Source of the DNA: Vibrio harveyi NBRC 15634 = ATCC 14126 = KCTC 12724
Lineage (GTDB): Bacteria; Pseudomonadota; Gammaproteobacteria; Enterobacterales; Vibrionaceae
Reading direction: 5' to 3'
Length of the DNA: 50,841 bases
Assembly: GCF_001591145.1 (NCBI RefSeq)
Contig: NZ_BCUF01000043.1
Span: forward strand, 1 to 50,841
The position numbers and the translations under genes are program-made. Each line of letters starts with the position of its first letter. Positions within the stretch are counted from its first letter, which is position 1. Under the pieces are notes generated by a model. That model did not search any database and had not been told where the DNA came from. It was given only the letters and a program-made list of their open reading frames with translations. Of this stretch, positions 1 to 7,628 are shown piece after piece.

Positions 1-116
1 CAATCGTGTTCCTTCCTAGTTATGATTCGCCGTGATCATTATTGATCTCGACGCGCCAGAAATTGTTATTTTATGCGCCAACGCCTGTTAGCGCAATATT
101 TGGACGCATTGATCTT

Positions 117-143
117 TAAAAAAAGCTGGACTTTTTTTCAGCT
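117..143 (-). terminator. Terminator after fusA
   Basis: On the minus strand a 5-bp stem (AGCTG/CAGCT, arms 124-128 and 139-143) with an A-rich loop is followed by seven T residues. It sits just after the fusA stop codon and probably ends or attenuates the str transcript. A second inverted repeat lies at 75-94 (8 bp with one G-U pair, 4-nt loop) without a T tract. A purine-rich AGGAAGG near position 15 may be the ribosome site of the next gene, probably tuf, which is outside the window. Confidence 0.7.
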
Positions 144-156
144 CAAAGCGTTTTAA

Positions 157-2256
157 TTAGTAACCACGGTCTGCAATGATTTTATCTGCGAAGTTTTTCG
201 GTACTTCAGCGTACTCGTTAAACTCCATAGAGTAAGACGCACGGCCTTGAGTTGCAGAACGTAGGTCAGTTGCGTAACCAAACATCTCAGATAGTGGAAC
301 TTGAGCACGAATGATCTTAAGACCAGCCACACCTTCATCCATACCTTCGATCATACCGCGGCGGCGGTTTAGGTCACCAACAACGTCACCCATCCAATCT
401 TCCGGCGTAGTTACTTCAACATTCATCATTGGTTCTAGAATCACAGGTTGTGCTTCTAGTGCACCTTTCTTGAATGCCATCGAGCCAGCGATCTTGAACG
501 CCATCTCGCTTGAGTCAACATCGTGGTAAGAACCGTCAAATAGTGTTGCTTTAATATCTAGAACAGGGTAACCCGCTAGAACACCACTATTCATTTGTTC
601 TTCGATACCTTTCGATACCGAGCTGATGTATTCCTTAGGAACCACACCACCCACAATCTCGTCTACGAATACGAAACCTTCACCAGGCTCTGAAGGTTCA
701 AGTTTGATCCATACGTGACCGTATTGACCGCGACCGCCAGATTGACGAACGAACTTGCCTTCTACTTCCGCTTTACCACGAATGGTTTCACGGTAAGCAA
801 CCTGAGGTTTACCAACGTTACAGTCAACGCTGAATTCACGCTTCATACGGTCAACGATGATATCTAGGTGAAGCTCACCCATACCAGAGATCAGAGTCTG
901 ACCTGTTTCGTCATCCGTTTCCACGCGGAATGATGGGTCTTCCGCTGCCAGTTTACCTAGCGCGATACCCATTTTCTCTTGGTCTGCTTTAGAACGAGGT
1001 TCTACAGCGATCTGAATTACAGGTTCAGGGAATTCCATGCGTTCTAGAATCACTTTGTGGTTCTGGTCACATAGTGTGTCACCTGTTGTAACGTCTTTCA
1101 GACCGATAGCAGCTGCGATATCACCAGCGCGAACTTCTTTTACTTCTTCACGCTTGTTCGCATGCATCTGAACGATACGACCGAAACGCTCTTTCTTGTC
1201 TTTTACTGAGTTGTAAACAGCATCACCTGAGTTCACAACACCTGAGTAAACGCGCATGAAAGTTAGTGTGCCCACGAATGGGTCAGTCGCGATCTTGAAT
1301 GCTAGTGCTGAGAACGGTTCGTTGTCGTCTGCGTGACGCTCAACTTCGTTCTCTCTTTCGTCGATACCTTTAATTGCAGGTACGTCGATTGGCGATGGCA
1401 AGAACTCGATCACTGCGTCTAGTACTGCTTGAACACCTTTATTTTTGAACGCACTACCACAAGTAGCCAGTACGATTTCGTTGTTTAGTGTACGAGTACG
1501 TAGAGCTTGTTTGATCTCTGCTTCAGACAGTTCACCTTCTTCAAGGTACTTGTCCATTAGCTCTTCAGTTGCTTCTGCTGCCGCTTCAACTAGGTTGTTG
1601 CGCCATTCTTCTGCAAGCTCTTGCATTTCAGCTGGAATTTCGTCGTATGTGAACGACATACCTTGGTCAGCTTCATTCCAGTTGATCATCTTCATCTTGA
1701 TAAGGTCGATAACACCACGGAAATCATCTTCTGCACCAACGTTCAGTTGGATTGGAACAGGATTCGCACCAAGACGGTTTTTAATTTGGTCCACAACGCG
1801 TAGGAAGTCAGCGCCTGCACGGTCCATCTTGTTAACAAATACCATACGTGGAACGTGGTACTTGTCAGCTTGACGCCATACAGTTTCAGACTGAGGTTCA
1901 ACACCAGATGAACCACAGAACACAACAACTGCACCATCAAGTACGCGTAGAGAACGCTCTACTTCGATAGTAAAGTCAACGTGTCCAGGGGTGTCGATGA
2001 TGTTAACGCGGTGCTCTTGGAATTGTGCTTCCATACCACGCCAGAAGGTAGTAGTCGCCGCAGACGTGATTGTGATACCACGTTCTTGCTCCTGCTCCAT
2101 CCAGTCCATGGTTGCTGCGCCATCGTGAACTTCACCGATTTTATGAGACAGACCAGTGTAGAACAGAATACGTTCAGTAGTGGTTGTTTTACCTGCATCT
2201 ACGTGAGCACAGATACCGATATTACGGTAGCGCTCAATAGGAGTTTTGCGAGCCAC
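157..2256 (-). CDS. fusA: Elongation factor G
   Basis: Ribosomal translocase GTPase, cytosolic; it moves tRNA and mRNA after peptide bond formation and helps recycle ribosomes. The 699-aa length is normal. The P-loop AHVDAGKTT is at residues 17-25, followed by switch I (GITITSAATT), DTPGHVDF (G3) and NKMD (G4), then domains II-V typical of bacterial EF-G. The start codon is GTG at 2254-2256 with an AGAGGA ribosome site 7 nt upstream. It is the third gene of the rpsL-rpsG-fusA operon. The 138-bp gap upstream holds two strong hairpins, so its expression may be adjusted separately from the ribosomal proteins. Confidence 0.98.
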   Translation of the reverse strand: MARKTPIERYRNIGICAHVDAGKTTTTERILFYTGLSHKIGEVHDGAATMDWMEQEQERGITITSAATTTFWRGMEAQFQEHRVNIIDTPGHVDFTIEVERSLRVLDGAVVVFCGSSGVEPQSETVWRQADKYHVPRMVFVNKMDRAGADFLRVVDQIKNRLGANPVPIQLNVGAEDDFRGVIDLIKMKMINWNEADQGMSFTYDEIPAEMQELAEEWRNNLVEAAAEATEELMDKYLEEGELSEAEIKQALRTRTLNNEIVLATCGSAFKNKGVQAVLDAVIEFLPSPIDVPAIKGIDERENEVERHADDNEPFSALAFKIATDPFVGTLTFMRVYSGVVNSGDAVYNSVKDKKERFGRIVQMHANKREEVKEVRAGDIAAAIGLKDVTTGDTLCDQNHKVILERMEFPEPVIQIAVEPRSKADQEKMGIALGKLAAEDPSFRVETDDETGQTLISGMGELHLDIIVDRMKREFSVDCNVGKPQVAYRETIRGKAEVEGKFVRQSGGRGQYGHVWIKLEPSEPGEGFVFVDEIVGGVVPKEYISSVSKGIEEQMNSGVLAGYPVLDIKATLFDGSYHDVDSSEMAFKIAGSMAFKKGALEAQPVILEPMMNVEVTTPEDWMGDVVGDLNRRRGMIEGMDEGVAGLKIIRAQVPLSEMFGYATDLRSATQGRASYSMEFNEYAEVPKNFADKIIADRGY

Positions 2257-2281
2257 GATTGAATCCTCTTAACTTAGAGAT

Positions 2282-2336
2282 AGGGACTATTGCTATAACT
2301 AAAAAATGCTATCCCCTAGATATAGCAATAGTTCCT
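2282..2336 (-). repeat. Long imperfect hairpin in the fusA leader
   Basis: Arms 2282-2297 and 2321-2336 form a 16-bp stem with one mismatch around a 23-nt loop, ending 13 nt upstream of the fusA ribosome site. A smaller overlapping palindrome (AGTTCCTA/TAGGAACT) follows at 2330-2354. This is seen directly. A role in controlling fusA translation or processing the str mRNA is inferred. Confidence 0.6.
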
Positions 2337-2359
2337 AGCATAGGCATAGGAACTAAAGA

Positions 2360-2385
2360 AGTGCTGCAAGGAACCTTGCAGCACT
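2360..2385 (-). terminator. Hairpin between rpsG and fusA (partial terminator or processing site)
   Basis: A perfect 12-bp stem (AGTGCTGCAAGG and its complement) with a 2-nt loop begins 9 nt after the rpsG stop. On the transcribed minus strand it is followed by TTCTTTAG, a weak U tract. A full terminator here would separate fusA from its operon promoter, so partial termination or an RNase processing site is more likely. Confidence 0.6.
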
Positions 2386-2394
2386 GAAAAGGTA

Positions 2395-2865
2395 TTACCA
2401 ACGGTAATGAGCGAACGCTTTGTTTGCGTCAGCCATGCGGTGAACGTCTTCACGTTTCTTAACCGCAGTACCTTTGTTCTCAGACGCGTCTAGCATTTCA
2501 GCAGCTAGGCGTTGAGCCATAGATTTTTCACCACGCTTACGCGCAGCTTCAACCAACCAACGCATAGCAAGTGCGTTACGGCGAACCGGACGTACTTCTA
2601 CAGGTACTTGGTAAGTTGAACCACCTACACGGCGAGATTTAACTTCTACCGCTGGGCGAACATTTTCAAGAGCTTCTTCAAAAATAGCTAAGTGGTCTTT
2701 ACCAGACTTTTCAGCCATAGAATCTAGTGCAGTGTAAACGATTTTTTCTGCAGTAGATTTTTTACCGTCAACCATTAGGATGTTAACGAATTTTGCCAGC
2801 AGTTCAGATTTGAACTTTGGATCTGGAAGGATCTTACGCTGACCAATGACGCGACGACGTGGCAT
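2395..2865 (-). CDS. rpsG: 30S ribosomal protein S7
   Basis: Primary 16S rRNA-binding protein that nucleates assembly of the 30S head and lines the E site. At 156 aa it matches the short S7 form found in many bacteria. The N terminus MPRRRVIGQRKI and the conserved VRPVRRNALAMRW stretch identify it. The start is ATG with GGAG 7 nt upstream. It is the second gene of the str operon, 100 bp after rpsL. In E. coli S7 represses the operon by binding the rpsL-rpsG intercistronic RNA; the AT-rich gap at 2866-2965 is the equivalent position, but I could not confirm a matching fold. Confidence 0.98.
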   Translation of the reverse strand: MPRRRVIGQRKILPDPKFKSELLAKFVNILMVDGKKSTAEKIVYTALDSMAEKSGKDHLAIFEEALENVRPAVEVKSRRVGGSTYQVPVEVRPVRRNALAMRWLVEAARKRGEKSMAQRLAAEMLDASENKGTAVKKREDVHRMADANKAFAHYRW

Positions 2866-2965
2866 GGATTTTCTCCGTTGTCTTCTTCAGGTTTTATCCA
2901 AAACTTTTCAGTTTTTTCAAAAAATTAAAAATAATTTAGTGTTTGGCCTTACTTAACGGAATCCA

Positions 2966-3340
2966 TTAAGACTTAGGACGCTTCACACCGTACTTAGAAC
3001 GACCTTGTTTACGGTCGTTAACGCCAGCACAGTCAAGTGCACCGCGAACAGTGTGGTAACGTACACCCGGAAGGTCTTTTACACGACCGCCACGGATTAG
3101 TACAACACTGTGCTCTTGAAGGTTGTGACCTTCACCGCCGATGTACGATGTAACTTCGAAGCCGTTTGTCAGACGTACACGACAAACTTTACGAAGTGCT
3201 GAGTTAGGTTTTTTAGGTGTAGTAGTGTAAACACGAGTACATACACCACGTTTTTGTGGGCACGCTTCTAGTGCAGGCACGTTGCTTTTAACAACTTGCT
3301 TTGCACGTGGCTTACGTACCAACTGGTTAATAGTTGCCAT
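2966..3340 (-). CDS. rpsL: 30S ribosomal protein S12
   Basis: Decoding-centre protein of the 30S subunit and target of streptomycin-resistance mutations. At 124 aa it has the normal length. Lysines 43 (in TTPKKPNSALRK) and 88 (in GGRVKDLPGV) are both present, the wild-type state associated with streptomycin sensitivity. It is the first gene of the str operon, 79 bp downstream of the -10 element. A leader hairpin lies at 3388-3412. Confidence 0.98.
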   Translation of the reverse strand: MATINQLVRKPRAKQVVKSNVPALEACPQKRGVCTRVYTTTPKKPNSALRKVCRVRLTNGFEVTSYIGGEGHNLQEHSVVLIRGGRVKDLPGVRYHTVRGALDCAGVNDRKQGRSKYGVKRPKS

Positions 3341-3387
3341 TAACTAGCTCCTGATTTACTTGAAAGTAAGCTTTGTGAAAAATCTAT

Positions 3388-3412
3388 CCCTAACAGCGGT
3401 TGGCAGTTAGGG
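3388..3412 (-). promoter_or_regulatory. 5' stem-loop of the str mRNA
   Basis: A perfect 7-bp inverted repeat (CCCTAAC/GTTAGGG) with an 11-nt loop lies about 7 nt downstream of the -10 box, so the mRNA should begin with this hairpin. Such 5' structures often protect transcripts from degradation; that role is inferred. Confidence 0.55.
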
Positions 3413-3419
3413 ACGCAAA

Positions 3420-3448
3420 ATTCTATGCAGCAGTGAGAGGTGTGTCAA
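3420..3448 (-). promoter_or_regulatory. Sigma-70 promoter of the str operon
   Basis: On the minus strand TTGACA (3443-3448) and TAGAAT (3420-3425) are separated by 17 bp, a near-consensus strong promoter. It lies upstream of rpsL and downstream of the tusB stop, so the str operon is transcribed independently of tusDCB. Confidence 0.85.
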
Positions 3449-3518
3449 GAAATATACGGATCTTTTTTGTTCAATTAGGGCAATTAATCCGTAAAGCTCA
3501 ATCGACAGGAAAGAAGGG

Positions 3519-3794
3519 TTAATCCCAAGTCAGAGATTTGGCTTGTTTTGCTGTTAGTTCAACAAAGCCAGCATAGCCAATCACCTCAATAGATGGGCTG
3601 ATACGATTGCTCATGCCGCGGGCTTCAATATCGCTTTGCAGCGCAAACATTGATGGACCTTTTACCTTGCTGAATGCCTTATGCTGAGGGTTCGCAGCGT
3701 ACACGGCATCTTCAATCAACAAGACATCATCTTGCTCACTGTACAGTGCCATTGCATCGTCTAATGCAGCTACGGATTTGATGATATGTAACAT
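3519..3794 (-). CDS. tusB: Sulfurtransferase complex subunit TusB
   Basis: Small subunit of the TusBCD heterohexamer that relays persulfide sulfur from TusA to TusE for 2-thiolation of the mnm5s2U wobble base in tRNA. It is 91 aa, near the family norm, and begins MLHIIKSVAALDDAM with the DsrH-type fold. It is the last gene of yheO-tusDCB, 7 bp after tusC. Identification rests on size, order and similarity to the E. coli protein. Confidence 0.93.
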   Translation of the reverse strand: MLHIIKSVAALDDAMALYSEQDDVLLIEDAVYAANPQHKAFSKVKGPSMFALQSDIEARGMSNRISPSIEVIGYAGFVELTAKQAKSLTWD

Positions 3795-3801
3795 GGCTTC
3801 C

Positions 3802-4158
3802 TCAGAATGACAGCAGTTTGCCCGCTTGTTGCAGTTGAGCTTTTAGTTGCTCTGTATTTAGCGCCTCTGCATCAATGACTAAATCGGCTTGAGCCAAGCC
3901 ACGCTCGGCAAGCGAATCGGCACAAACAAACACTTGCTCAATGTCGTACAAGTCGAACAACTTCAGCATTGGTGCGTAGTCTTTGCTTAATATGCCTTTA
4001 GGCTCTTGTCCAAGCAGTAACTGATACACACCATCCCCAACAAATAGAACGGTGATGTCTTCACAGTACGCAGACGCTGCTAACAGCGCATCCACACCTT
4101 CACGCCCTGCATTGTTACCATGAGGCGCGCTACGAAATAGGTAAGTTAACTGACTCAA
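3802..4158 (-). CDS. tusC: Sulfurtransferase complex subunit TusC
   Basis: DsrF-like structural subunit of the TusBCD sulfur relay complex for tRNA wobble-uridine thiolation. It is 118 aa and contains FRSAPHGNNAGREGVDALLA, matching the N terminus of E. coli TusC. The start codon is TTG, overlapping the tusD stop as TTGA. Alignment with the E. coli N terminus supports this start and translational coupling to tusD. Confidence 0.93.
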   Translation of the reverse strand: MSQLTYLFRSAPHGNNAGREGVDALLAASAYCEDITVLFVGDGVYQLLLGQEPKGILSKDYAPMLKLFDLYDIEQVFVCADSLAERGLAQADLVIDAEALNTEQLKAQLQQAGKLLSF

Positions 4159-4550
4159 AACTGCACCACTCTATCTTGCGTTAACATGGCTTCGGCTAAG
4201 CTCCCCAAACCGGCTTGCTCGAACCCTGTCGCTAGGTTGTTCTGCTCAAGACCATGTTGATTCGCCTCATCTTCGCTGATGATGCCGCGACGCAAAGCGG
4301 CTGCTACGCAGGTTTCCAGACGAACATCGTGTTGCTGTGCGAGTGATTGCCATGCTTTGGTTAGGTCAAACTCGTCGTTGGCAGGCACGCTCAAAGCCGT
4401 ACCATTGGTGACGCCATCTTGGTAAAAGAACACACTCACCAAAGTATGTCCTTGTTCAATTACTGCTTGTGCGAATTGATATGCGCTGCGCGCCGATTGA
4501 CTGCCGTAAACCGGGCCGTTCACTACCAGCGTGTAAGTTAATCCACTCAC
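4155..4550 (-). CDS. tusD: Sulfurtransferase complex subunit TusD
   Basis: DsrE-like catalytic subunit of TusBCD. It receives sulfur from TusA on a conserved cysteine, here in LETCVAAALRRG, equivalent to E. coli TusD Cys78. It is 131 aa. The start is GTG, 2 bp after the yheO stop. It overlaps tusC by 4 bp, making a tight four-gene transcription unit. Confidence 0.94.
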   Translation of the reverse strand: MSGLTYTLVVNGPVYGSQSARSAYQFAQAVIEQGHTLVSVFFYQDGVTNGTALSVPANDEFDLTKAWQSLAQQHDVRLETCVAAALRRGIISEDEANQHGLEQNNLATGFEQAGLGSLAEAMLTQDRVVQF

Positions 4551-4552
4551 GC

Positions 4553-5269
4553 TTATTCGTCCTCAGTCTTACGCTGACGAATGTATAGGTAAACGGTGTG
4601 TTTAGAGATATTCAGGCGATCTGCGACACGGTTGATAGCGTCTTTGATATCGAAAATACCTTTGTCGTACAGTTCCATCACTATCTGACGGTTCTTGGTA
4701 TTGTTCGATACCGATTTATCGGCGTTGATCTCTTCAATCGTACGCTCAACCGTTTGGTCTACGAGTTCTTCAACATCACTTGCGAAGTTAACGGATGACG
4801 CCGCTTCTTTCGCTTCTTGCGTTGGCATGAAAGATTGCAGCACTTGAGAGAAAGGCGCATCAAGGTTGACGTTGATACAAAGCAAACCAATCACACGGTT
4901 TTCGCCGTTACGAATAGCAACGGTGATCGACTTCATTAATACGCCGCCTTTAGCGCGGGTGAAGTACGAACGTGAGAAGTTACGCTCAGAACCTTCGATG
5001 TCTTTCAGCATCTTAAGTGCTAAGTCAGTGATAGGAGAACCTACCTGACGACCGGTGTTCTCACCGTTAGCGATTTTGATTGCAGAGGTATTGAGGTCTT
5101 CCAGTGAGTGAAGAACGATCTCACAGAACGGACCAATAAGACTGGCAATGCCGTCAACGACCGCTTCGTAAGATCTCAAGATGATTTTATCGTGCTCGGT
5201 AAATGGCATCACGTTGACAGATTCCATTTCGAGCAACATTTCCGCATTTATTGTTTCTGTAGTTGTCAT
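4553..5269 (-). CDS. yheO: YheO-family transcriptional regulator
   Basis: It has an N-terminal YheO PAS-like domain (roughly residues 20-130) and a C-terminal helix-turn-helix (about 195-235, containing ISKHTVYLYIRQRK). It is 238 aa, close to the E. coli YheO length. It is the first gene of a unit with tusDCB, as in E. coli, so it may regulate its own operon; its targets are not known to me. The family is established, the regulatory role is inferred. Confidence 0.9.
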   Translation of the reverse strand: MTTTETINAEMLLEMESVNVMPFTEHDKIILRSYEAVVDGIASLIGPFCEIVLHSLEDLNTSAIKIANGENTGRQVGSPITDLALKMLKDIEGSERNFSRSYFTRAKGGVLMKSITVAIRNGENRVIGLLCINVNLDAPFSQVLQSFMPTQEAKEAASSVNFASDVEELVDQTVERTIEEINADKSVSNNTKNRQIVMELYDKGIFDIKDAINRVADRLNISKHTVYLYIRQRKTEDE

Positions 5270-5361
5270 AAGCCTTCGAGCGAAAAATCAACAAATTGGT
5301 GTAAGTTTATCAGAAAATTTGAAAGGCAACCTAGCAAACTCACCAACTAGTGACCTAGAAC

Positions 5362-5390
5362 AAAAAAGGCCCGTAAAACGGACCTTTTTT
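5362..5390 (-). terminator. Terminator after fkpA
   Basis: On the minus strand a 7-bp stem (GGTCCGT/ACGGGCC, one G-U pair) with a 3-nt loop is followed by six T residues. It separates fkpA from yheO-tusDCB. The opposite strand also ends in T6, so it may act both ways. Confidence 0.85.
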
Positions 5391-5413
5391 CATCGAGTTA
5401 TCGCTAAGGATAA

Positions 5414-6196
5414 TTATTGAGCAGCGTTGTCGTTCTCAATTTTTAGTAGCTCAACTTCGAATACTAGCGTTGAGTTAGCAGGAATGCTCGGTGTGTCTTG
5501 GTCACCGTATGCTAGCTCTGGCGGGATAACGAATTTGAACTTAGAACCTACAGGCATTAGCTGAACACCTTCAGTCCAACCTGGGATTACGCGGTTTAGT
5601 GGGAACGTTGCTGGTTCGCCACGATCGTAAGAGCTGTCGAATTGAGTACCGTCGATCAGAGTACCTTTGTAGTGTACTTGAACTGTGTCGGTGTCTTTTG
5701 GCTTCTCGCCTTCAGCCGGTGTTTCAACTTTGTATAGAAGACCAGATTCTGTCTTCACTACGCCTTCTTGCTTCTCGAATTCCGCACGGAAGTCATCACC
5801 AGCTTTCTTCGCTTCAGCTGCTTTCTCAGCCGCTTGCTTTTGCATAGTTTCTGCAACACGCTTGTCTAGAGATTCTAGAGCGGCACGAGTTTCTTCTTCG
5901 TTTAGCGCTGCTTTATCTTTAAATACGTCTTCGATACCTTTAAGAACTAGGTCTTTGTTTAGGTTGATGCCAATTTCGCTTGGTTTTTCAATGCTAGTGC
6001 TTAGGTAGTTAGCAAATGAAACACCGATCGCGTAAGCCGCTTTGTCATCGTCTGTTTTAAAGTGAACTGCTTTACCAGTCTCTGCTTGAACTTGTTCTGC
6101 TTGAGGTGCTGCTTCTGGTTTTGTTTCTTCTTTTTGACAACCTACCGCTAGCATTACTGTTGCAGCAAGTAGCGACACTTTTAAAACTGATTTCAT
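5414..6196 (-). CDS. fkpA: FKBP-type peptidyl-prolyl isomerase FkpA (Mip-like)
   Basis: Envelope prolyl isomerase and chaperone. From ATG at 6196 it is 260 aa, with GGGAG upstream; an in-frame extension to 6238 lacks support. The N terminus MKSVLKVSLLAATVMLAVGC is a signal peptide ending in a possible lipobox (AVGC), so it may be lipid-anchored, unlike the soluble E. coli protein. An Ala/Lys/Glu-rich helical dimerisation region (about 50-145) is followed by the FKBP domain (about 150-255) with VQVHYKGTLIDGTQFDSS and the GDQDTPSIPANSTLVFEVEL end. Divergent from the WD40 gene. Confidence 0.93.
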   Translation of the reverse strand: MKSVLKVSLLAATVMLAVGCQKEETKPEAAPQAEQVQAETGKAVHFKTDDDKAAYAIGVSFANYLSTSIEKPSEIGINLNKDLVLKGIEDVFKDKAALNEEETRAALESLDKRVAETMQKQAAEKAAEAKKAGDDFRAEFEKQEGVVKTESGLLYKVETPAEGEKPKDTDTVQVHYKGTLIDGTQFDSSYDRGEPATFPLNRVIPGWTEGVQLMPVGSKFKFVIPPELAYGDQDTPSIPANSTLVFEVELLKIENDNAAQ

Positions 6197-6324
6197 TAAA
6201 TTCTCCCAATAATGGCTTAGCCACTGGTTGTTGTGCACAAATCTTCTATGAGACTAGTGAAGACAATCGTTATACCAATATACTAGCTATATGTCTTAAG
6301 ACACAAACCGGATTATTAGATGTG

Positions 6325-7311
6325 ATGCAAAGAATTTCTCATTTATTCCTATATTTAATTGTCATCACCACGTTAAATGGATGCTTTTTTACCGATCGTG
6401 ATGTTCAACGTTGGTCACTCGAACCACAAGGTTCCACCAGCTTTGCGCTCAGCCGAGATGGTCGATTTGCGCTGCTGTACTCCAAAGAGCACCAATTGGT
6501 TCTTTGGGATTTGGAGCAAAACAAACAACTCGCAAAGCTGGGTGAACTCGATCAAGCCGCCAACGTGGTCTCCCATATTCGCATTTCAGACAATGGTCGT
6601 TATGCAGTCACAGCAAGCCAAATGAACTTCGCTGTGTGGGATCTCGGATGGACTCAAGCTGAAGGGCTGTGGTCTATCGATGACGCGCTGATTCGAGACG
6701 TTGATATCACCAGTAACGGTGAACAGGTATTACTTGGACTGTCCAACGGTAAAGCGATTTACGTCAACTTAGTCACTGGTCGTCGGCTAGAGTTCCTTGC
6801 GCACCAAGAAAAAGTCAATTCTGTCGCTATCTCGCCCAACGGTCGCTTCGCTCTCACAGGTGGCAACGACTACAAAGCGTATCTGTGGGATACCGAAACA
6901 GGGCTGGTATTGCGTACCTTTGAGCACGACCAACGCGTAGTCAGAGTCGCTTTACAGAGAGATGGCAAACTGGCCATGACCTCAGACGGTGGCAACCAAG
7001 CCATCATCTGGAATTTAGAGACGGGTGAAGAAGTCACGCAACTGAGCAGTTGGTCTCGTCAGTTAATCTTTTCGACGGCGCGCTTCTCCGATGATGGCAG
7101 CTTGTTAGTAACTGGCACACCTTCAGGTCGTGTGATGGTGTGGGATACCCAGACCGGCAAACGCGTCGATGGATTTGAAGTTGAGCCGAAAAAAGATACT
7201 CGCCCTCCCCGCGCGGTCGTGTATGATGCAGCCTTTGATTCCAAGCAACGTGTAATTACTGCCACTTCTGCGGGCATTGCCCAAGCTTGGCAGCTAGAGA
7301 ACGGATCATGA
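6325..7311 (+). CDS. WD40-repeat lipoprotein, function unknown
   Basis: A 328-aa protein whose N terminus MQRISHLFLYLIVITTLNGC is a lipoprotein signal with lipobox LNGC. The rest is a series of about seven WD40-like blades, for example SRDGRFALLYSKEHQLVLWD and SDDGSLLVTGTPSGRVMVWD, predicting a beta-propeller on the periplasmic face of a membrane. The start could be this ATG or the adjacent GTG at 6322. It overlaps slyX by 4 bp (ATGA), so the two are probably translated together. No enzyme motif is seen; a scaffold role is a guess. Confidence 0.85.
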   Translation: MQRISHLFLYLIVITTLNGCFFTDRDVQRWSLEPQGSTSFALSRDGRFALLYSKEHQLVLWDLEQNKQLAKLGELDQAANVVSHIRISDNGRYAVTASQMNFAVWDLGWTQAEGLWSIDDALIRDVDITSNGEQVLLGLSNGKAIYVNLVTGRRLEFLAHQEKVNSVAISPNGRFALTGGNDYKAYLWDTETGLVLRTFEHDQRVVRVALQRDGKLAMTSDGGNQAIIWNLETGEEVTQLSSWSRQLIFSTARFSDDGSLLVTGTPSGRVMVWDTQTGKRVDGFEVEPKKDTRPPRAVVYDAAFDSKQRVITATSAGIAQAWQLENGS

Positions 7312-7535
7312 CAGATAAAATCATTCAGCAATTGGAAGCACGCATCAATGACTTAGAATGTCAGCTTGCGTTCCAAGAACAGACTATTGAAGATCTGAAC
7401 GGCGCCTTGTCGCAGCAACAACTGCAAATTACCAAGATGCTCGATCAGATGAAATATGTGGTAGGTAAAGTGAAAAATATGGACTCGTCGAATTTAGCCG
7501 ATCCGTCAGAAGAAACCCCACCACCGCATTATTAA
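7308..7535 (+). CDS. slyX: SlyX protein
   Basis: A 75-aa coiled-coil protein (heptad pattern over residues 3-50: IIQQLEARINDLECQLAFQ) ending in the conserved PPPHY. Function is unknown in any species; it is named for its position beside slyD in E. coli. Here slyD is on the opposite strand, separated by the isoaspartyl peptidase gene. It starts inside the last codons of the WD40 lipoprotein gene. Confidence 0.92.
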   Translation: MTDKIIQQLEARINDLECQLAFQEQTIEDLNGALSQQQLQITKMLDQMKYVVGKVKNMDSSNLADPSEETPPPHY

Positions 7536-7555
7536 AATGCAAGCTCAAATAGCAT

Positions 7556-7583
7556 AAGCCCAGAACGTGTTCTGGGCTTTGTT
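7556..7583. terminator. Bidirectional terminator between slyX and the isoaspartyl peptidase gene
   Basis: A perfect 11-bp inverted repeat (AAGCCCAGAAC and complement) with a 2-nt loop lies between two convergent genes. T-rich sequence follows on the plus side; the minus side is less T-rich. Confidence 0.8.
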
Positions 7584-7628
7584 GTATTCGCAACTTAAAA
7601 ATGTTGCTTAGGAATGAGCGGGACGAAA

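Noticed and set aside
1445..1873. Long open frame antisense to fusA
   Set aside because: Shadow of the codon bias of fusA; no ribosome site or family.
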